From: an uncultured Oscillibacter sp.
GTDB taxonomy: Bacteria; Bacillota; Clostridia; Oscillospirales; Oscillospiraceae
Reading direction: 5' to 3'
Assembly: GCA_947382875.1 (NCBI GenBank)
Contig: CANDBG010000014.1
Location: 1 to 49,292, forward strand
Length of the DNA stretch: 49,292 nt
Position numbers and translations under genes: made by a program. The notes beneath the pieces are model-generated. The model ran no database searches, was not told the DNA's origin, and saw only the letters and a program-made list of their open reading frames with translations. Position 1 is the first letter of the stretch. Each line of letters opens with the position of its first letter. Below are positions 38,761-48,523 of the stretch, piece by piece.

Positions 38761-39498
38761 TTACAGCATTTCCATCAGAACGGCGGTCACGTTGTCCGAC
38801 GCGCCGTTGCGCTTGGCAATTTCCAACAGACGGGCCATACAGCTCTCCGTATCCGAACGAAGGACCTCTGTCCACATCTCATGGTCGGTGACGGTGTTCA
38901 CAAGGCCGTCGGTGCAAAGCAAAAGAAATTCTCCCGGCTTCAGCGGGCAGAGAAAACCGTCGCACTCCGCATCCACATCCGGCCCCAGGGCGCGGGTGAT
39001 GAGGTTGCGGTTTGGATGGCGGCGGGCCTCCTCAGCGGTGATATCTCCCCGTTCCAGCATATGCTCGACAAGGGAGTGATCCCGGGTGATTTGGGTAATG
39101 CCCTCCCGGTTGATATGATAGGCGCGGCTGTCGCCGACATTGGAAATCACCGCGCCGCTGTCAAAAATCACGGCGGAAACCAAGGTGGTTCCCATATTTT
39201 GATATTCCTCCAAGTGCTGTGCGGCCTCCTGAATGGCCTGATTTGCCAGAGACACCGCACAGGCGGAAACGTCTTGCAGTTCTTCTGCGGTCATGCCGCG
39301 GACAAGGCGTCTTTCAATTTCTGCAATAAAGGTGTCAACGGCAATCTGGCTGGCGAGCTTGCCGCCGGCCGGTCCGCCCATACCGTCGCACACCACGCAG
39401 ACGGTATAGCCGGAATCCATTTCCTGCCGGACGGTGTAAGCGTCCTGATTTTCCCTTCGGACCAGACCCACATCTGTCATGCCCCATATTTTCATCAT
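38761..39498 (-). CDS. prpC: PP2C-family protein phosphatase PrpC/Stp
   Basis: This is the partner phosphatase of PrkC. The 245-residue PPM-family protein has the metal-binding motifs RRENQDAY, VVCDGMGGPAGG, SNVGDSRAYHI, TDGLVNTV and the last GASDNVTAVLM. GGGAGG lies ahead of two adjacent ATGs; either may serve (39498 or 39495). The start overlaps the stop of rlmN by four bases. It is 16 bases from the prkC start. Confidence 0.95.
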   Translation of the reverse strand: MMKIWGMTDVGLVRRENQDAYTVRQEMDSGYTVCVVCDGMGGPAGGKLASQIAVDTFIAEIERRLVRGMTAEELQDVSACAVSLANQAIQEAAQHLEEYQNMGTTLVSAVIFDSGAVISNVGDSRAYHINREGITQITRDHSLVEHMLERGDITAEEARRHPNRNLITRALGPDVDAECDGFLCPLKPGEFLLLCTDGLVNTVTDHEMWTEVLRSDTESCMARLLEIAKRNGASDNVTAVLMEML

Positions 39499-40523
39499 CG
39501 GGAATCCTCCCCTTTCTCTGCCTTCCGGCGGAGCTGCCCACAGGCTGCGTCAATGTCGCCGCCCAGACTTCGCCGCACCGTGGCGGTGACGCCGTGATGC
39601 TCCAGCCGTTTTTGAAACGCCGCCGTCCGGCGCGAGGGCCGGAAGGGACTTTCCTCCACATCGTTCAGCGGAATCAGATTCACATGACCAGGCATTCCCT
39701 TCAGGCGCCTGGCAATCAAGTCCGCCTGCCAGTCGTAATCGTTTACTCCGTCGATCATGGCATATTCAAACGATATCCGCCGCCCGGTTTTCCGGAAATA
39801 GTCGTGACAGGCGGCAAACAGCGCGTTGGTATCGTAGGCCCGGTTGACCGGCATGAGCTTGGACCGGGTTTCGTTGTCCGGCGCATGAAGGGATACGGAC
39901 AGCGTTAACTGCAAGCCCAGTTCGGCCAGATGCCGGATGCCCGGAATTACGCCGCAGGTAGACAGCGAGATGTGCCGCATACCGATGTTAAGCCCGTCCG
40001 GATGGTTTACCAGTTCCAGAAATTTCAGTACGGCATCCAGGTTGTCCATTGGCTCGCCAATGCCCATGAGAACGATGTTGGAAACCGGCGCGCCGGAATC
40101 CTTTTGTGTAAAGATCACTTGGTCCAGCAATTCTCCCGGCGTCAGGTCCCGGACCTTGCCCGCAATGGTGGACGCACAGAACGCGCAGCCCATCCGGCAT
40201 CCCACCTGGGAAGAAATGCAGACCGTGTTTCCGTGGTGGTAGCGCATCAGGACGGATTCAATGCAGTTTCCGTCCGACAGCTGCCAAAGATATTTGATCG
40301 TACCGTCTTTTGCCTGCTGTTTTCGGACGGCGTTTGGAACCATCAGGAGGCACTCTGTTTTCAGGCGTTCCCGCAGAGTCAGGGACAGGTTTGACATTTC
40401 GTCGAAAGACGTCACGCCCCGGTTCAGCCAGGTAAAAATCTGTTTTCCGCGAAAAGCCGGTTCTCCCATTTCCTGCATCATTGCTTGCAGCTCCAGGAGC
40501 GTCATGGATTTCAAATCAATCAT
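39495..40523 (-). CDS. rlmN: 23S rRNA (adenine(2503)-C(2))-methyltransferase
   Basis: RlmN is a radical SAM enzyme that methylates C2 of A2503 in 23S rRNA and A37 in some tRNAs. The 342-residue protein has the N-terminal accessory domain, the radical SAM cluster motif CRMGCAFC (Cys109, Cys113, Cys116), GIGEPMDN, LSVSLHAPD and the C-terminal ACGQL cysteine used in catalysis. It lies between rsmB and prpC with four-base overlaps on both sides, so the operon is fully coupled here. Confidence 0.97.
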   Translation of the reverse strand: MIDLKSMTLLELQAMMQEMGEPAFRGKQIFTWLNRGVTSFDEMSNLSLTLRERLKTECLLMVPNAVRKQQAKDGTIKYLWQLSDGNCIESVLMRYHHGNTVCISSQVGCRMGCAFCASTIAGKVRDLTPGELLDQVIFTQKDSGAPVSNIVLMGIGEPMDNLDAVLKFLELVNHPDGLNIGMRHISLSTCGVIPGIRHLAELGLQLTLSVSLHAPDNETRSKLMPVNRAYDTNALFAACHDYFRKTGRRISFEYAMIDGVNDYDWQADLIARRLKGMPGHVNLIPLNDVEESPFRPSRRTAAFQKRLEHHGVTATVRRSLGGDIDAACGQLRRKAEKGEDSR

Positions 40524-41842
40524 ACGGAACCTCGCCGCGTCATGCGGCAGATGTAAAAGCCATCCGTGTTGTGCAGGTGAGGCCAGAGTGTGACCTGTCC
40601 CGCGACCTCTCCGATTGGCCCCGGCAAGTGGAACGTTTCCCGGGAAAAGTCCGAGTGAACGCCGAGAAATGCATCCGTTACCTGCTCGTTTTCTTCCGGC
40701 AGTATTGTACAGGTGGAATAGAGCAGCGTTCCGCCGGGCCGCACGTAATTTGCGGCATTTTCCAAAAGCGCGCTCTGAACGACCGGAAGTGCAAACAAGT
40801 CGTCCGGCTTCCGGCGGCGGATATCCGGTTTTTTCCGGAGAATCCCCAGGCCGGAACAGGGCGCGTCCACCAGAACGATATCAAATGCATCCCGCCATTC
40901 CGGACGGCACGTCCGTCCATCGGCGGCGGCTGTCTGAATGCAGGTCAATTGTAAACGTTCAGCGCCTTCCTGAATACGCTTGAGCTTGTTTTCATGAAGA
41001 TCACAGGCCAGAATTTCGCCCTGATTCTCCATTGCAATTGCGGCGGCAAAGGATTTGCCTCCCGGAGCGGCGCACATATCCAATATACGGTTTCCCGGGA
41101 CGGCTCCCGCCGCCAGAACCGCCAGACGCGCTGCCGGGTCCTGGATATACAGCGCCCCGTCCTGAAAGGACTGCAAGCGTTCCAAGCTGCCCGTACCGGA
41201 AAGCAAAATGCAATCGGATAGCCATGGATGCATTTCCGTCTGAACGCCTGCCGTTTCCAGGCCGCATAGTACATGGTCAGTGTCAAACCGGCAGGTGTTG
41301 ATTTGAGCCGCTGTCGGAGGCTGGCTGTTTCCGACGGTTAAGAATGCCTCTGCCCCCTCCCGTCCCAAAAGTGCAAGCAGACGCTTTACAAGCCATTTGG
41401 GATGGCTGTATCGAATGGCGAGATATCGTACAGGGTCGCAGTCCGGAACCGCAGGAAGGGCGTTTTTTTCGCGGCAGAGACGCCGTAAAACGGCATTGAT
41501 CAAACCTGCCGCCGCTCCACGCTTTGCGTTCTTGGCCAGTTCCACCGATGTGTGTACGGCGGCGCTGTCCGGAACCCGGTCCAGGAACAGAATTTGATAC
41601 GCGCCAATTCGCAGGATATCCGCCAGCGGAGGCTGGAGACGTTCGAGCTTTTGGCTGCAAAAACCGGAAAGGTAAAAATCCAGCAGGGTTTCGTTTTGGA
41701 TAACGCCATAAACAATACGGCTGCACAACGCGGCGTCAGCCGGAGACAGCGCCTCCAAACGGCTTCCAAGAGCCGCGTCGGCCCAGGCTCCGCGGGTCCG
41801 GCAGACGGTCAGGACCTCCAAGGCCCCCTCCCGGGCGCTCAT
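40520..41842 (-). CDS. rsmB: 16S rRNA (cytosine(967)-C(5))-methyltransferase
   Basis: RsmB methylates C967 of 16S rRNA. The 440-residue protein has an N-terminal NusB-like RNA-binding domain (about 1-140) and a Rossmann methyltransferase domain with MCAAPGGKSF, ACDLHENKL, VDAPCSGLG (one catalytic Cys) and YSTCTILPEEN (the other). It overlaps rlmN by four bases and the metallopeptidase gene by four bases, continuing the chain of coupled genes. Confidence 0.95.
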   Translation of the reverse strand: MSAREGALEVLTVCRTRGAWADAALGSRLEALSPADAALCSRIVYGVIQNETLLDFYLSGFCSQKLERLQPPLADILRIGAYQILFLDRVPDSAAVHTSVELAKNAKRGAAAGLINAVLRRLCREKNALPAVPDCDPVRYLAIRYSHPKWLVKRLLALLGREGAEAFLTVGNSQPPTAAQINTCRFDTDHVLCGLETAGVQTEMHPWLSDCILLSGTGSLERLQSFQDGALYIQDPAARLAVLAAGAVPGNRILDMCAAPGGKSFAAAIAMENQGEILACDLHENKLKRIQEGAERLQLTCIQTAAADGRTCRPEWRDAFDIVLVDAPCSGLGILRKKPDIRRRKPDDLFALPVVQSALLENAANYVRPGGTLLYSTCTILPEENEQVTDAFLGVHSDFSRETFHLPGPIGEVAGQVTLWPHLHNTDGFYICRMTRRGSV

Positions 41843-42573
41843 CGGCGGCCTCCGTCTCTGCGGCTGTTCTGGTTCCGGCCTACGAAAATCAACACATAGC
41901 GCAGGAGCTGCAAAATGGACATTAACAATGCCGCAACGTACGTCAGCGCCGCCGCCCGCAGGACTTTTTTTGCGCCCCGCAATTCGCTGGTGTCCAGAAG
42001 CCCCTGGCTTTCAATGGCATCCAGCGCACGCCGGGAGGCATTGAATTCCACGGGAAGCGTCACCAGCTGAAAGATGGTAGTCAGGGAAAAGAGCAGAATG
42101 CCCACCAGAAACAGCTTCTGACTGTAAAGCAGCATTCCCGCCAGAAGCAGAATAAACGAAAACTTGGAGCCGAATTGCGTCAGCGGCACAATGGCGCTGC
42201 GTACGCGAATCGGCGCATAGCCTTGAGCGTACTGCACCGCGTGGCCCGCCTCATGGGCCGCAACACCCACCGCCGCAATGGTGGCGGCGTTGTAAACCGG
42301 TTCAGAAAGAAAAATTGTGTTGTTTCGGGGATCATAGTGGTCCGTCAGACTTCCTTGGGTGGGCTGAATCCGGACATTGTAAACGCCTCCGGCCCGCAGA
42401 ACCGCTTCGGCCGCCCGTGCGCCGGTCAAGCATCTGCGGTTTGTTCCGACGCTGTACTTTCGGAAGCTGCTGCTTACCTGAAACTGTGCCCAGAGCGACA
42501 GCCCAAACACGGGAATCAATAAAATGCAGTAGACATTGTTCGCAAAGAAGTTACCATAGTTATAATAAGGCAT
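41839..42573 (-). CDS. YugP-type zinc metallopeptidase
   Basis: This is a 244-residue membrane metallopeptidase of the neutral zinc type (Peptidase_Mx2, YugP). The zinc motif HEAGH lies in VAAHEAGHAVQYAQG, with the glutamate of the second site in PVEFNASRRALD. One N-terminal helix and three further hydrophobic helices (for example FSFILLLAGMLLYS) anchor it. Substrates are unknown. It is inserted between fmt and rsmB, where B. subtilis has no gene; this insertion is common in Clostridia. Confidence 0.92.
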   Translation of the reverse strand: MPYYNYGNFFANNVYCILLIPVFGLSLWAQFQVSSSFRKYSVGTNRRCLTGARAAEAVLRAGGVYNVRIQPTQGSLTDHYDPRNNTIFLSEPVYNAATIAAVGVAAHEAGHAVQYAQGYAPIRVRSAIVPLTQFGSKFSFILLLAGMLLYSQKLFLVGILLFSLTTIFQLVTLPVEFNASRRALDAIESQGLLDTSELRGAKKVLRAAALTYVAALLMSILQLLRYVLIFVGRNQNSRRDGGRR

Positions 42574-42588
42574 AGCATTCCTCGAATT

Positions 42589-43518
42589 TCAGGATTGAAA
42601 ACGCTGGATCGGATTCCCCAGCAGATACGCCGCCGCCGTCATGCGTTTCCCACCCGCGGTCTGGAGTTCGGTGATGCGGAGAATTTTACCGTCGCCGCAG
42701 GCGATGTCAATTCCCGGTTTTCCCGCCGCAACAATGACGCCGGGATCTGCCCGGGCGGTCTCTTCGGTCTCTATAGCGGCAAAGAGTTTTATACGGTTGC
42801 CATCAATCACGTCCGTGGAAGCGCAGGGCCAAGGAATCAGTCCCCGTATCTGACAGCTGATTGTATGGGCTGTTTTGGTCCAGTCCACATGAGACAGCGT
42901 TTTATCCAGCATTGGCGCGTAGGTGTGCTGTGAATGGTCCTGGGGCGTCCGGGATGCTGTGCCGGCGGCCAAGGCGGCAACCGTTTCCGAGAGCGCCTCC
43001 GCTCCCAGCGCCGCCAGACGGGCCGTCAGAGCCTTGGCGTCTTCCGTTTTGCCGATGGAAACGGATTTTTGCAGAATCACATCCCCTGCATCCAGCTCCT
43101 TTGCCATATACATGATGGAGACGCCGGTTTCCGTTTCACCGTTCAGAATCGCCCAGTTGATTGGAGCCGCACCGCGGTATTTTGGCAGCAGGGATGAATG
43201 GACGTTGATGGAACCATAAGGCGGGACCTGAAGAATTTCCTCCGGGAGCAGCTTGCCGTAGGCCGCAACAACGGTCAGCTCCGGCTTCAGGGAACATACC
43301 AGCTCCAAAGCTTCTTCATTTCGCAGGGAAGTGGGCTGATAAATGGCCAGATTCTGCGTCAGGGCGTATTCCTTGACTGGCGGAAGCGTCAGCTTATGTC
43401 CCCGGTTTTTCGGCTTATCCGGCTGGGTGAAAACACCGCAGATTTCATGGCCGTCTTCCACTAACCGCCGCAGGGAATCCACTGCAAATTCCGGCGTACC
43501 CATAAAGAGGATTCTCAT
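42589..43518 (-). CDS. fmt: Methionyl-tRNA formyltransferase
   Basis: Fmt adds the formyl group to initiator methionyl-tRNA. The 309-residue protein has the formyltransferase start RILFMGTPEFAV, the catalytic SLLPKYRGAAPINWAI motif (Asn/His site with preceding NVHS) and the C-terminal domain that binds tRNA. It overlaps the def gene by four bases; def removes the formyl group from finished proteins, so writer and eraser are paired. Confidence 0.97.
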   Translation of the reverse strand: MRILFMGTPEFAVDSLRRLVEDGHEICGVFTQPDKPKNRGHKLTLPPVKEYALTQNLAIYQPTSLRNEEALELVCSLKPELTVVAAYGKLLPEEILQVPPYGSINVHSSLLPKYRGAAPINWAILNGETETGVSIMYMAKELDAGDVILQKSVSIGKTEDAKALTARLAALGAEALSETVAALAAGTASRTPQDHSQHTYAPMLDKTLSHVDWTKTAHTISCQIRGLIPWPCASTDVIDGNRIKLFAAIETEETARADPGVIVAAGKPGIDIACGDGKILRITELQTAGGKRMTAAAYLLGNPIQRFQS

Positions 43519-44012
43519 GTGTCTTCATCCTCTCCCATATATTCTTCCAGTTCTTCATCGGTCAGGAAACGGTCAATGTGTTCGGTATACATATGGCCGT
43601 CCAGGTGTTCCAGCTCATGGCAGAAGCAACGGGCGGTCAATCCATCCCCCTCCACCTCAAACCAATTGCCGTCCCGGTCCTGGGCGCGGACGCGGACCCA
43701 TGCAGGCCGCGTTACCAGTCCCCATTTCCCGGGAATGCTCAAACAGCCTTCCGGACCAACCTGCTCACCGTTCTGGTCCATAATCTCCGGATTTATCAGC
43801 TCCATGTATTCCTCTGTCGCTTCGTCCATCACGATACAAGCCCGCCGCAGTACGCCCACCTGGGGCGCGGCCAGGCCGGCGCCTCCGGCCTCTTGCAGCG
43901 TTTCCGTCATGTCGTCCAACAAGGTGTGCAGACGGGCATTGAAGTCCGTAACCGGACGGCAAACCCTGGTTAAGCAGTCGTCCCCCTGCTCCACGATTTT
44001 CCGTAATCCCAT
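43515..44012 (-). CDS. def: Peptide deformylase
   Basis: Def removes the formyl group of the first Met of new proteins. The 165-residue protein has the three family motifs GAGLAAPQVG, EGCLSIPG (metal Cys) and HELEHLDG (HExxH metal site). MGLRKIVEQ at 44012 is preferred: GAGAGG lies nine bases upstream and the family usually starts this way. An ATG seven codons earlier overlaps the priA stop (ATGA) and is the alternative. It lies between priA and fmt. Confidence 0.95.
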   Translation of the reverse strand: MGLRKIVEQGDDCLTRVCRPVTDFNARLHTLLDDMTETLQEAGGAGLAAPQVGVLRRACIVMDEATEEYMELINPEIMDQNGEQVGPEGCLSIPGKWGLVTRPAWVRVRAQDRDGNWFEVEGDGLTARCFCHELEHLDGHMYTEHIDRFLTDEELEEYMGEDEDT

Positions 44013-44029
44013 AGCGAAAAACCTCTCTT

Positions 44030-46483
44030 TCATTCTGATGTATTGCAGCTTGCAGAAATATGAAGTCCGCGGTTTGAGCGGCTTCCGGCAAAATCTTTCA
44101 GCAAATGGCTGATTTGATCGCGTGTTGTCTTATTGTTTTTTCCGACCAGCAAAAGCCGGTAGCGGTAGCGGCTGTTAAGCCGCAGAACCGGCGCAGGCGC
44201 AGGACCCAACACCTCCGGTTCCTTGCTTCCGTCGTAAAGATACCGCAGAACTTCCCGCACGCCCATCGCGGCCCGCAGAACCGCCCCTTCGTCCAACCCG
44301 GAAACCGTGATGGTAAACAGGTCTGCAAAGGGCGGACAGCGCCGCAGCTCCCGCATTCGGATTTCACCTGCATAAAACCGGTCGTAATCCTGATGGGCAG
44401 CACATTGAATCACGTCGTTGTTTGGCGTATAGGTTTGAATGACAGCCCGTCCGGTTTTGCCGCCGCGGCCCGCGCGTCCCACCACCTGCGTCAAAAGGCT
44501 GAACGTCCGCTCTGCCGCCCGAAAATGGTCGACGTACAGTGAGAGATCGGCGGAAAGTACGCCTACCAATGTCACGTTCTCAAAGTCCAGACCCTTTGTT
44601 ACCATCTGTGTTCCCAGCAGAATCGGAATGCGCTCTTTTTCGAAGCGGGCCAACAGCTTTTCGTGTCCGCCGGAAGCGGTGTCCGCGTCCATACGCAAAA
44701 CGTCGGTTTCCGGAAACAGCCGCTTCAGCTCCTCTTCTACTTTCTGCGTGCCAGTTCCGATCTGCTTCATGATACCGCCGCACTCCGGACAGTCTTCAGG
44801 AGCTGGACGGGAATAGCCACAGTAATGACACATGAGCCGTTTATTTGCAGAGTGGTACGTCAGCGCCGCCGTGCATCGTGGGCATTCCGGCACATAACCG
44901 CACTCTCCGCAAAGCAGCATCCGGCTGTTTCCGCGGCGGTTCAGAAACAAAATGCTCTGTTCCCCCTGTTTCAGGTTCCGCGTCAGTTCCCGACGAAGGT
45001 CCTCCCCGATCAGGCCAGGGTTTCCCGCCTTGATTTCCTGCCGCAGGTCTGCAATGAGAACCGTTGGCAGGCTGTGCGCATTGTAGCGGCGGCGCAGAAC
45101 TGCCTTGCGATAAGTTCCGTTTTCTGCCGCCCAGGCTGTCTCAATGGACGGTGTGGCGGAACCCAGCACTAAAACCGCTTGATCCCGGGCACAAAGATAT
45201 TTGGCAATGTCCCGGGTGTGATACTGCGGGGCGTTTTCAGATTGATAGCTGCTCTCTTGTTCCTCATCCAGGATAATCAGCCCCAGATTTTGCAGAGGAG
45301 CAAAAATTGCGGAACGAGTTCCCAAAACCACGCGCACTTCCCCCCGCCGGATACGTTTCCACTGGTCATAACGCTCCGTCATGCGAAGGCCGCTGTGAAG
45401 CATGGCAACGTTGTCGCCGAAATAGGACGAGAATTTCCGCATCATCTGTGGTGTCAGAACGATTTCCGGCACCAGGACAGCCGCTGTCCGTCCCATGGAC
45501 AGTATTTCCTGAACCAACCGTAAATAGACCTGCGTTTTTCCGCTGCCGGTAACGCCGTAGAGCAACGCGGCGGCGGCTTTGCGGGGTTCAGTCAGGGACA
45601 GGATGGTTTCAAAAGCGGTCTGCTGTTCATCGTTGAGGATAATCGGCGGACCGGGTTCCACAGCTGCGGGAACCGGAACACGCAGTTCCTCCATCTCGGA
45701 GAAAATCAGCAGTCCATCTTTCTCCATGTTCTTCAAAACTTGTGTGGAAGCGCCGGTAAAATACGTCAATTCCGAACAGGCAGTTCTACCGTTTGCGGCC
45801 AGAAGGCGAACCACCTCAGAACGTGTTGGCGAAGATTTTTTCTTGGCTTCCGTAACAGCCAGGGCCTCCTCCGCACGGATGGCGAGCTCTGCCATCCGAC
45901 GGTTTTTGTCGGCGGTTTTGCGGGCGGCCGCGGTCTCCCGCCAGACGATTCCCGCATTTTGCAGCGCGTTCAGCGTAAAGACAGTTTCACTGCCGCAAAG
46001 CTCCCGCAACTTTTCCAGCTCGGTGGCGCCGTTCAGGGACCGCAGGACCTCCACCATTGCCGTACCGCGTTTCACGCCGCTGGCGGCGGCGTCCAGAACG
46101 TCCGGAGCCAGATCCTCCGTCAGGTGCCAGATTTCCTGAATCCGATACCACAATCCGGCAGGCAGGATGACCCGCAGCGCCTCAAACATGGTACAGAAAT
46201 AACGCTGCCGCATCCATAAAGCCAGAGAAATCCCGCGGCTGTCCAATACAGGCTCCTGGTCCAGAACACTGTTTAAAGGCTTGAGCTTCGGCGTCTTTTC
46301 CCCCTCGGCCCGGGAAAGGATCATCCCCTCGGACAGCCGGTTTCCCCGGCCAAAGGGGACCGTCACCCGAACGCCCGAAACCGCCGTATCCATCATGCTC
46401 TCGGGGACCAGGTAATCGTAAGGCTTATCAATGGAATAGGGCGCGGCGCTGACCGCGACCTTGACGATCATTGCGGTCTCCAT
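44030..46483 (-). CDS. priA: Primosomal protein N' (replication restart helicase)
   Basis: PriA restarts collapsed replication forks. The 817-residue protein has the N-terminal 3'-end-binding domain (VAVSAAPYSIDKPYDYLVP), helicase Walker A GVTGSGKTQ, the DEEQ Walker B box (IILDEEQESSYQ), a zinc-binding insert with eight cysteines (CGECGYVPECPRC ... CHYCG ... CPECGG) and helicase motifs V and VI (LLTQVVGRAGRGG). Two start ATGs lie close together; the first has GAGGGG upstream. It precedes def as in B. subtilis. Confidence 0.97.
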   Translation of the reverse strand: METAMIVKVAVSAAPYSIDKPYDYLVPESMMDTAVSGVRVTVPFGRGNRLSEGMILSRAEGEKTPKLKPLNSVLDQEPVLDSRGISLALWMRQRYFCTMFEALRVILPAGLWYRIQEIWHLTEDLAPDVLDAAASGVKRGTAMVEVLRSLNGATELEKLRELCGSETVFTLNALQNAGIVWRETAAARKTADKNRRMAELAIRAEEALAVTEAKKKSSPTRSEVVRLLAANGRTACSELTYFTGASTQVLKNMEKDGLLIFSEMEELRVPVPAAVEPGPPIILNDEQQTAFETILSLTEPRKAAAALLYGVTGSGKTQVYLRLVQEILSMGRTAAVLVPEIVLTPQMMRKFSSYFGDNVAMLHSGLRMTERYDQWKRIRRGEVRVVLGTRSAIFAPLQNLGLIILDEEQESSYQSENAPQYHTRDIAKYLCARDQAVLVLGSATPSIETAWAAENGTYRKAVLRRRYNAHSLPTVLIADLRQEIKAGNPGLIGEDLRRELTRNLKQGEQSILFLNRRGNSRMLLCGECGYVPECPRCTAALTYHSANKRLMCHYCGYSRPAPEDCPECGGIMKQIGTGTQKVEEELKRLFPETDVLRMDADTASGGHEKLLARFEKERIPILLGTQMVTKGLDFENVTLVGVLSADLSLYVDHFRAAERTFSLLTQVVGRAGRGGKTGRAVIQTYTPNNDVIQCAAHQDYDRFYAGEIRMRELRRCPPFADLFTITVSGLDEGAVLRAAMGVREVLRYLYDGSKEPEVLGPAPAPVLRLNSRYRYRLLLVGKNNKTTRDQISHLLKDFAGSRSNRGLHISASCNTSE

Positions 46484-46504
46484 TGCCTCGCCCCTCCCCT
46501 CGAA

Positions 46505-46726
46505 TTATTCTTCGTCCTCTGCAATGTCCAAGTCCACAGTTGTCGTGTCCAGCTTTCCTTCGGCCACCTCGTTGATGGCGATGGTCACTGGCTTCTCATC
46601 CAGATGCAGGCCCCTCCGGTCGGCGTCCTCCGCAATCTGACGGGCGCGGCGGGCAACCACCGTCACCAGCATATAACGGTTCGGGATATAAGAATTCAGT
46701 ATGCTCATAGCAGGATACAGCATCAT
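46505..46726 (-). CDS. rpoZ: RNA polymerase subunit omega
   Basis: Omega promotes assembly of the beta' subunit into RNA polymerase. The 73-residue protein has the family segments NRYMLVTVVARRARQIAED and KPVTIAINEVAEGKL with an acidic tail. AAGGAG is ten bases before the ATG pair. The position between gmk and priA matches Bacillus gene order (coaBC is absent from this place). Confidence 0.92.
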   Translation of the reverse strand: MMLYPAMSILNSYIPNRYMLVTVVARRARQIAEDADRRGLHLDEKPVTIAINEVAEGKLDTTTVDLDIAEDEE

Positions 46727-46785
46727 AATTTATCGACTCCTTCCGCCGCCTCCCGGGCGGCTGTTTATATTTGGAAAAATTCGGT

Positions 46786-47379
46786 TCAGGTTCCGATTAT
46801 TGCCATGCGTTCCATGACGCGGCAATGTTCCGCCGTTAAAATGGCGTCCAGTTCCTGGGCGGCATTTTCGACGGTATCATTGATCACCACATAATGATAT
46901 GCGTCGGCGGACTGGAATTCCACCTTTGCACGCTGAAGCCGCTCCTGAATTTTTTCCGGGCTGTCGGTGCCGCGGAGCGTCAGACGCCGTTCCAACTCTT
47001 CCCAGCTGGGAGGCGCGACGAAAATCAGAATGGTTTCCGGTCTCTTTTCCGCAATCTGCAAAGCGCCCTGCACCTCGATTTCCAGGATCACATCCCGGCC
47101 CTCGTCCATGGCGGAATCTACAAATTTTTTTGGTGTGCCGTAGAAATTGCCGACGTATTCCGCGTGTTCCAGAAATGCATCCTGGGCAATCCAGTCCTGA
47201 AACGTGCCCTTGTCCAGGAAATGATAGTGTACGCCGTCCTCCTCGCCGAGCCGGGCTGGCCGCGTGGTGGCGGACACGGAGACATACACATTCTTCCGCT
47301 TTTCCAGAAGCATTTTTAATACGGTGCCCTTCCCCACACCGGAAGGACCAGATATGACGAACGTTTTTCCCTTTCTCAT
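46786..47379 (-). CDS. gmk: Guanylate kinase
   Basis: Gmk phosphorylates GMP to GDP. The 197-residue protein has the P-loop [11 protein letters not shown], the GMP-binding [19 protein letters not shown] segment and [12 protein letters not shown]. It overlaps the remA stop by four bases. Position and length are typical. Confidence 0.97.
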   Translation of the reverse strand: MRKGKTFVISGPSGVGKGTVLKMLLEKRKNVYVSVSATTRPARLGEEDGVHYHFLDKGTFQDWIAQDAFLEHAEYVGNFYGTPKKFVDSAMDEGRDVILEIEVQGALQIAEKRPETILIFVAPPSWEELERRLTLRGTDSPEKIQERLQRAKVEFQSADAYHYVVINDTVENAAQELDAILTAEHCRVMERMAIIGT

Positions 47380-47618
47380 ACTTCCTCCATTTCCGGCTCC
47401 GGCTGGAATTTCTCCGGCGGCAGGGCCGATAATATAACATGGTCACTGTCCATGATAAAGATGGACGCGGTTTTCCGTCCATAGGTTGCGTCGATCAGGA
47501 TACCTCGTTCCCGGCTCTCTTGTACCATACGCCGGATGGGAGCCGAATCCGGGCTGATCACTGCCACCACCCGTTCCCAGGAAACCAGACTGCCAAATCC
47601 AATATTGATCAGTTTCAT
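47376..47618 (-). CDS. remA: RemA-like DUF370 DNA-binding protein
   Basis: This 80-residue DUF370 protein begins [20 protein letters not shown] and has the [24 protein letters not shown] core of RemA. In B. subtilis RemA activates biofilm matrix and osmoprotection genes; here the DNA targets are unknown. The gene is placed between yicC and gmk as in Bacillus. The ATG at 47618 lies two bases from the yicC stop; a longer frame inside yicC is not used. Confidence 0.92.
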   Translation of the reverse strand: MKLINIGFGSLVSWERVVAVISPDSAPIRRMVQESRERGILIDATYGRKTASIFIMDSDHVILSALPPEKFQPEPEMEEV

Positions 47619-47620
47619 AA

Positions 47621-48502
47621 TCACTCCACATTCTGAACCTGTTCCCGAATCTTTTCGACTTCGGCTTTCAGGTTCACTACCACCTGGGCGATGGATACAT
47701 CGCCGCATTTCGACCCAATAGTATTTGCTTCCCGGTTGATTTCCTGAATGAGAAAATCCATTTTACGGCCAATCGGCTCCCCGGCTTCCAGCATCGTACG
47801 GAATTGCGCGATATGGCTCCGCAGGCGGACGGTTTCTTCATCCACGGCCACTTTGTCGGCATAGATTGCGGCTTCCGTCAAAATACGCTGAGGGTCGACG
47901 GAAACGCTTTGCAAAACCTCCTGCATTTTGACCGTCAGCTTCCTGCGATATTCGGCCACGGTTTCAGGAGAACGCGCCTCCACCTGGCCAGTCAGCGTTT
48001 CGATGGCAGTCAGACGGCTGCCGATGTCTTCCGCCAATTTCCCGCCCTCCACGGCCCGCATGGCGTGGAAAGCAGACAAGGCTTGTTCCAGAACGGCGCA
48101 GAGGTCCGCCCGGATGGTGTCCAGGTCTTCGTCCGCCTTTGTGACCGTCAGGACGTCCGGGAAACGCGCCAGAGCCTCCGGCGTAACCTTGTAGGCAGTG
48201 GGACCGCATACCTCCGCCAGCTCGTTCAGCGCGGCGGCGTATTCGCCTGCCAGCACCCGGTTTACAGTGACCTTTGTCACACCGGCGGCAGAAGCGTCCA
48301 CCGTAATGAACACATCTACCTTTCCCCGGGAAACCGACCTCTGTACACACTGCTTAACCGCGTCCTCCGCAAAGGTATACAGCCGCGGCATCTTCACCAC
48401 ACAATCCAGATACCGGTTATTGACAGACCGGACCTCTACGGTAATATCCCGGTTGTTCCGGGTTTCTCTTGCCCGGCCATAGCCGGTCATACTTTTGATC
48501 AA
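47621..48502 (-). CDS. yicC: YicC/YloC family endoribonuclease
   Basis: This 293-residue protein has the family signature near the N-terminus ([18 protein letters not shown]) and the C-terminal [17 protein letters not shown] segment. YicC-type enzymes cut RNA and take part in small RNA turnover. The TTG start (48502) is preferred: GGGGGAGA lies six bases upstream and gives the usual MIKSMTGYG-like beginning. The ATG two codons earlier touches the ribosome binding site. Confidence 0.9.
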   Translation of the reverse strand: MIKSMTGYGRARETRNNRDITVEVRSVNNRYLDCVVKMPRLYTFAEDAVKQCVQRSVSRGKVDVFITVDASAAGVTKVTVNRVLAGEYAAALNELAEVCGPTAYKVTPEALARFPDVLTVTKADEDLDTIRADLCAVLEQALSAFHAMRAVEGGKLAEDIGSRLTAIETLTGQVEARSPETVAEYRRKLTVKMQEVLQSVSVDPQRILTEAAIYADKVAVDEETVRLRSHIAQFRTMLEAGEPIGRKMDFLIQEINREANTIGSKCGDVSIAQVVVNLKAEVEKIREQVQNVE

Positions 48503-48523
48503 CTTCATTCTCCCCCTATTACG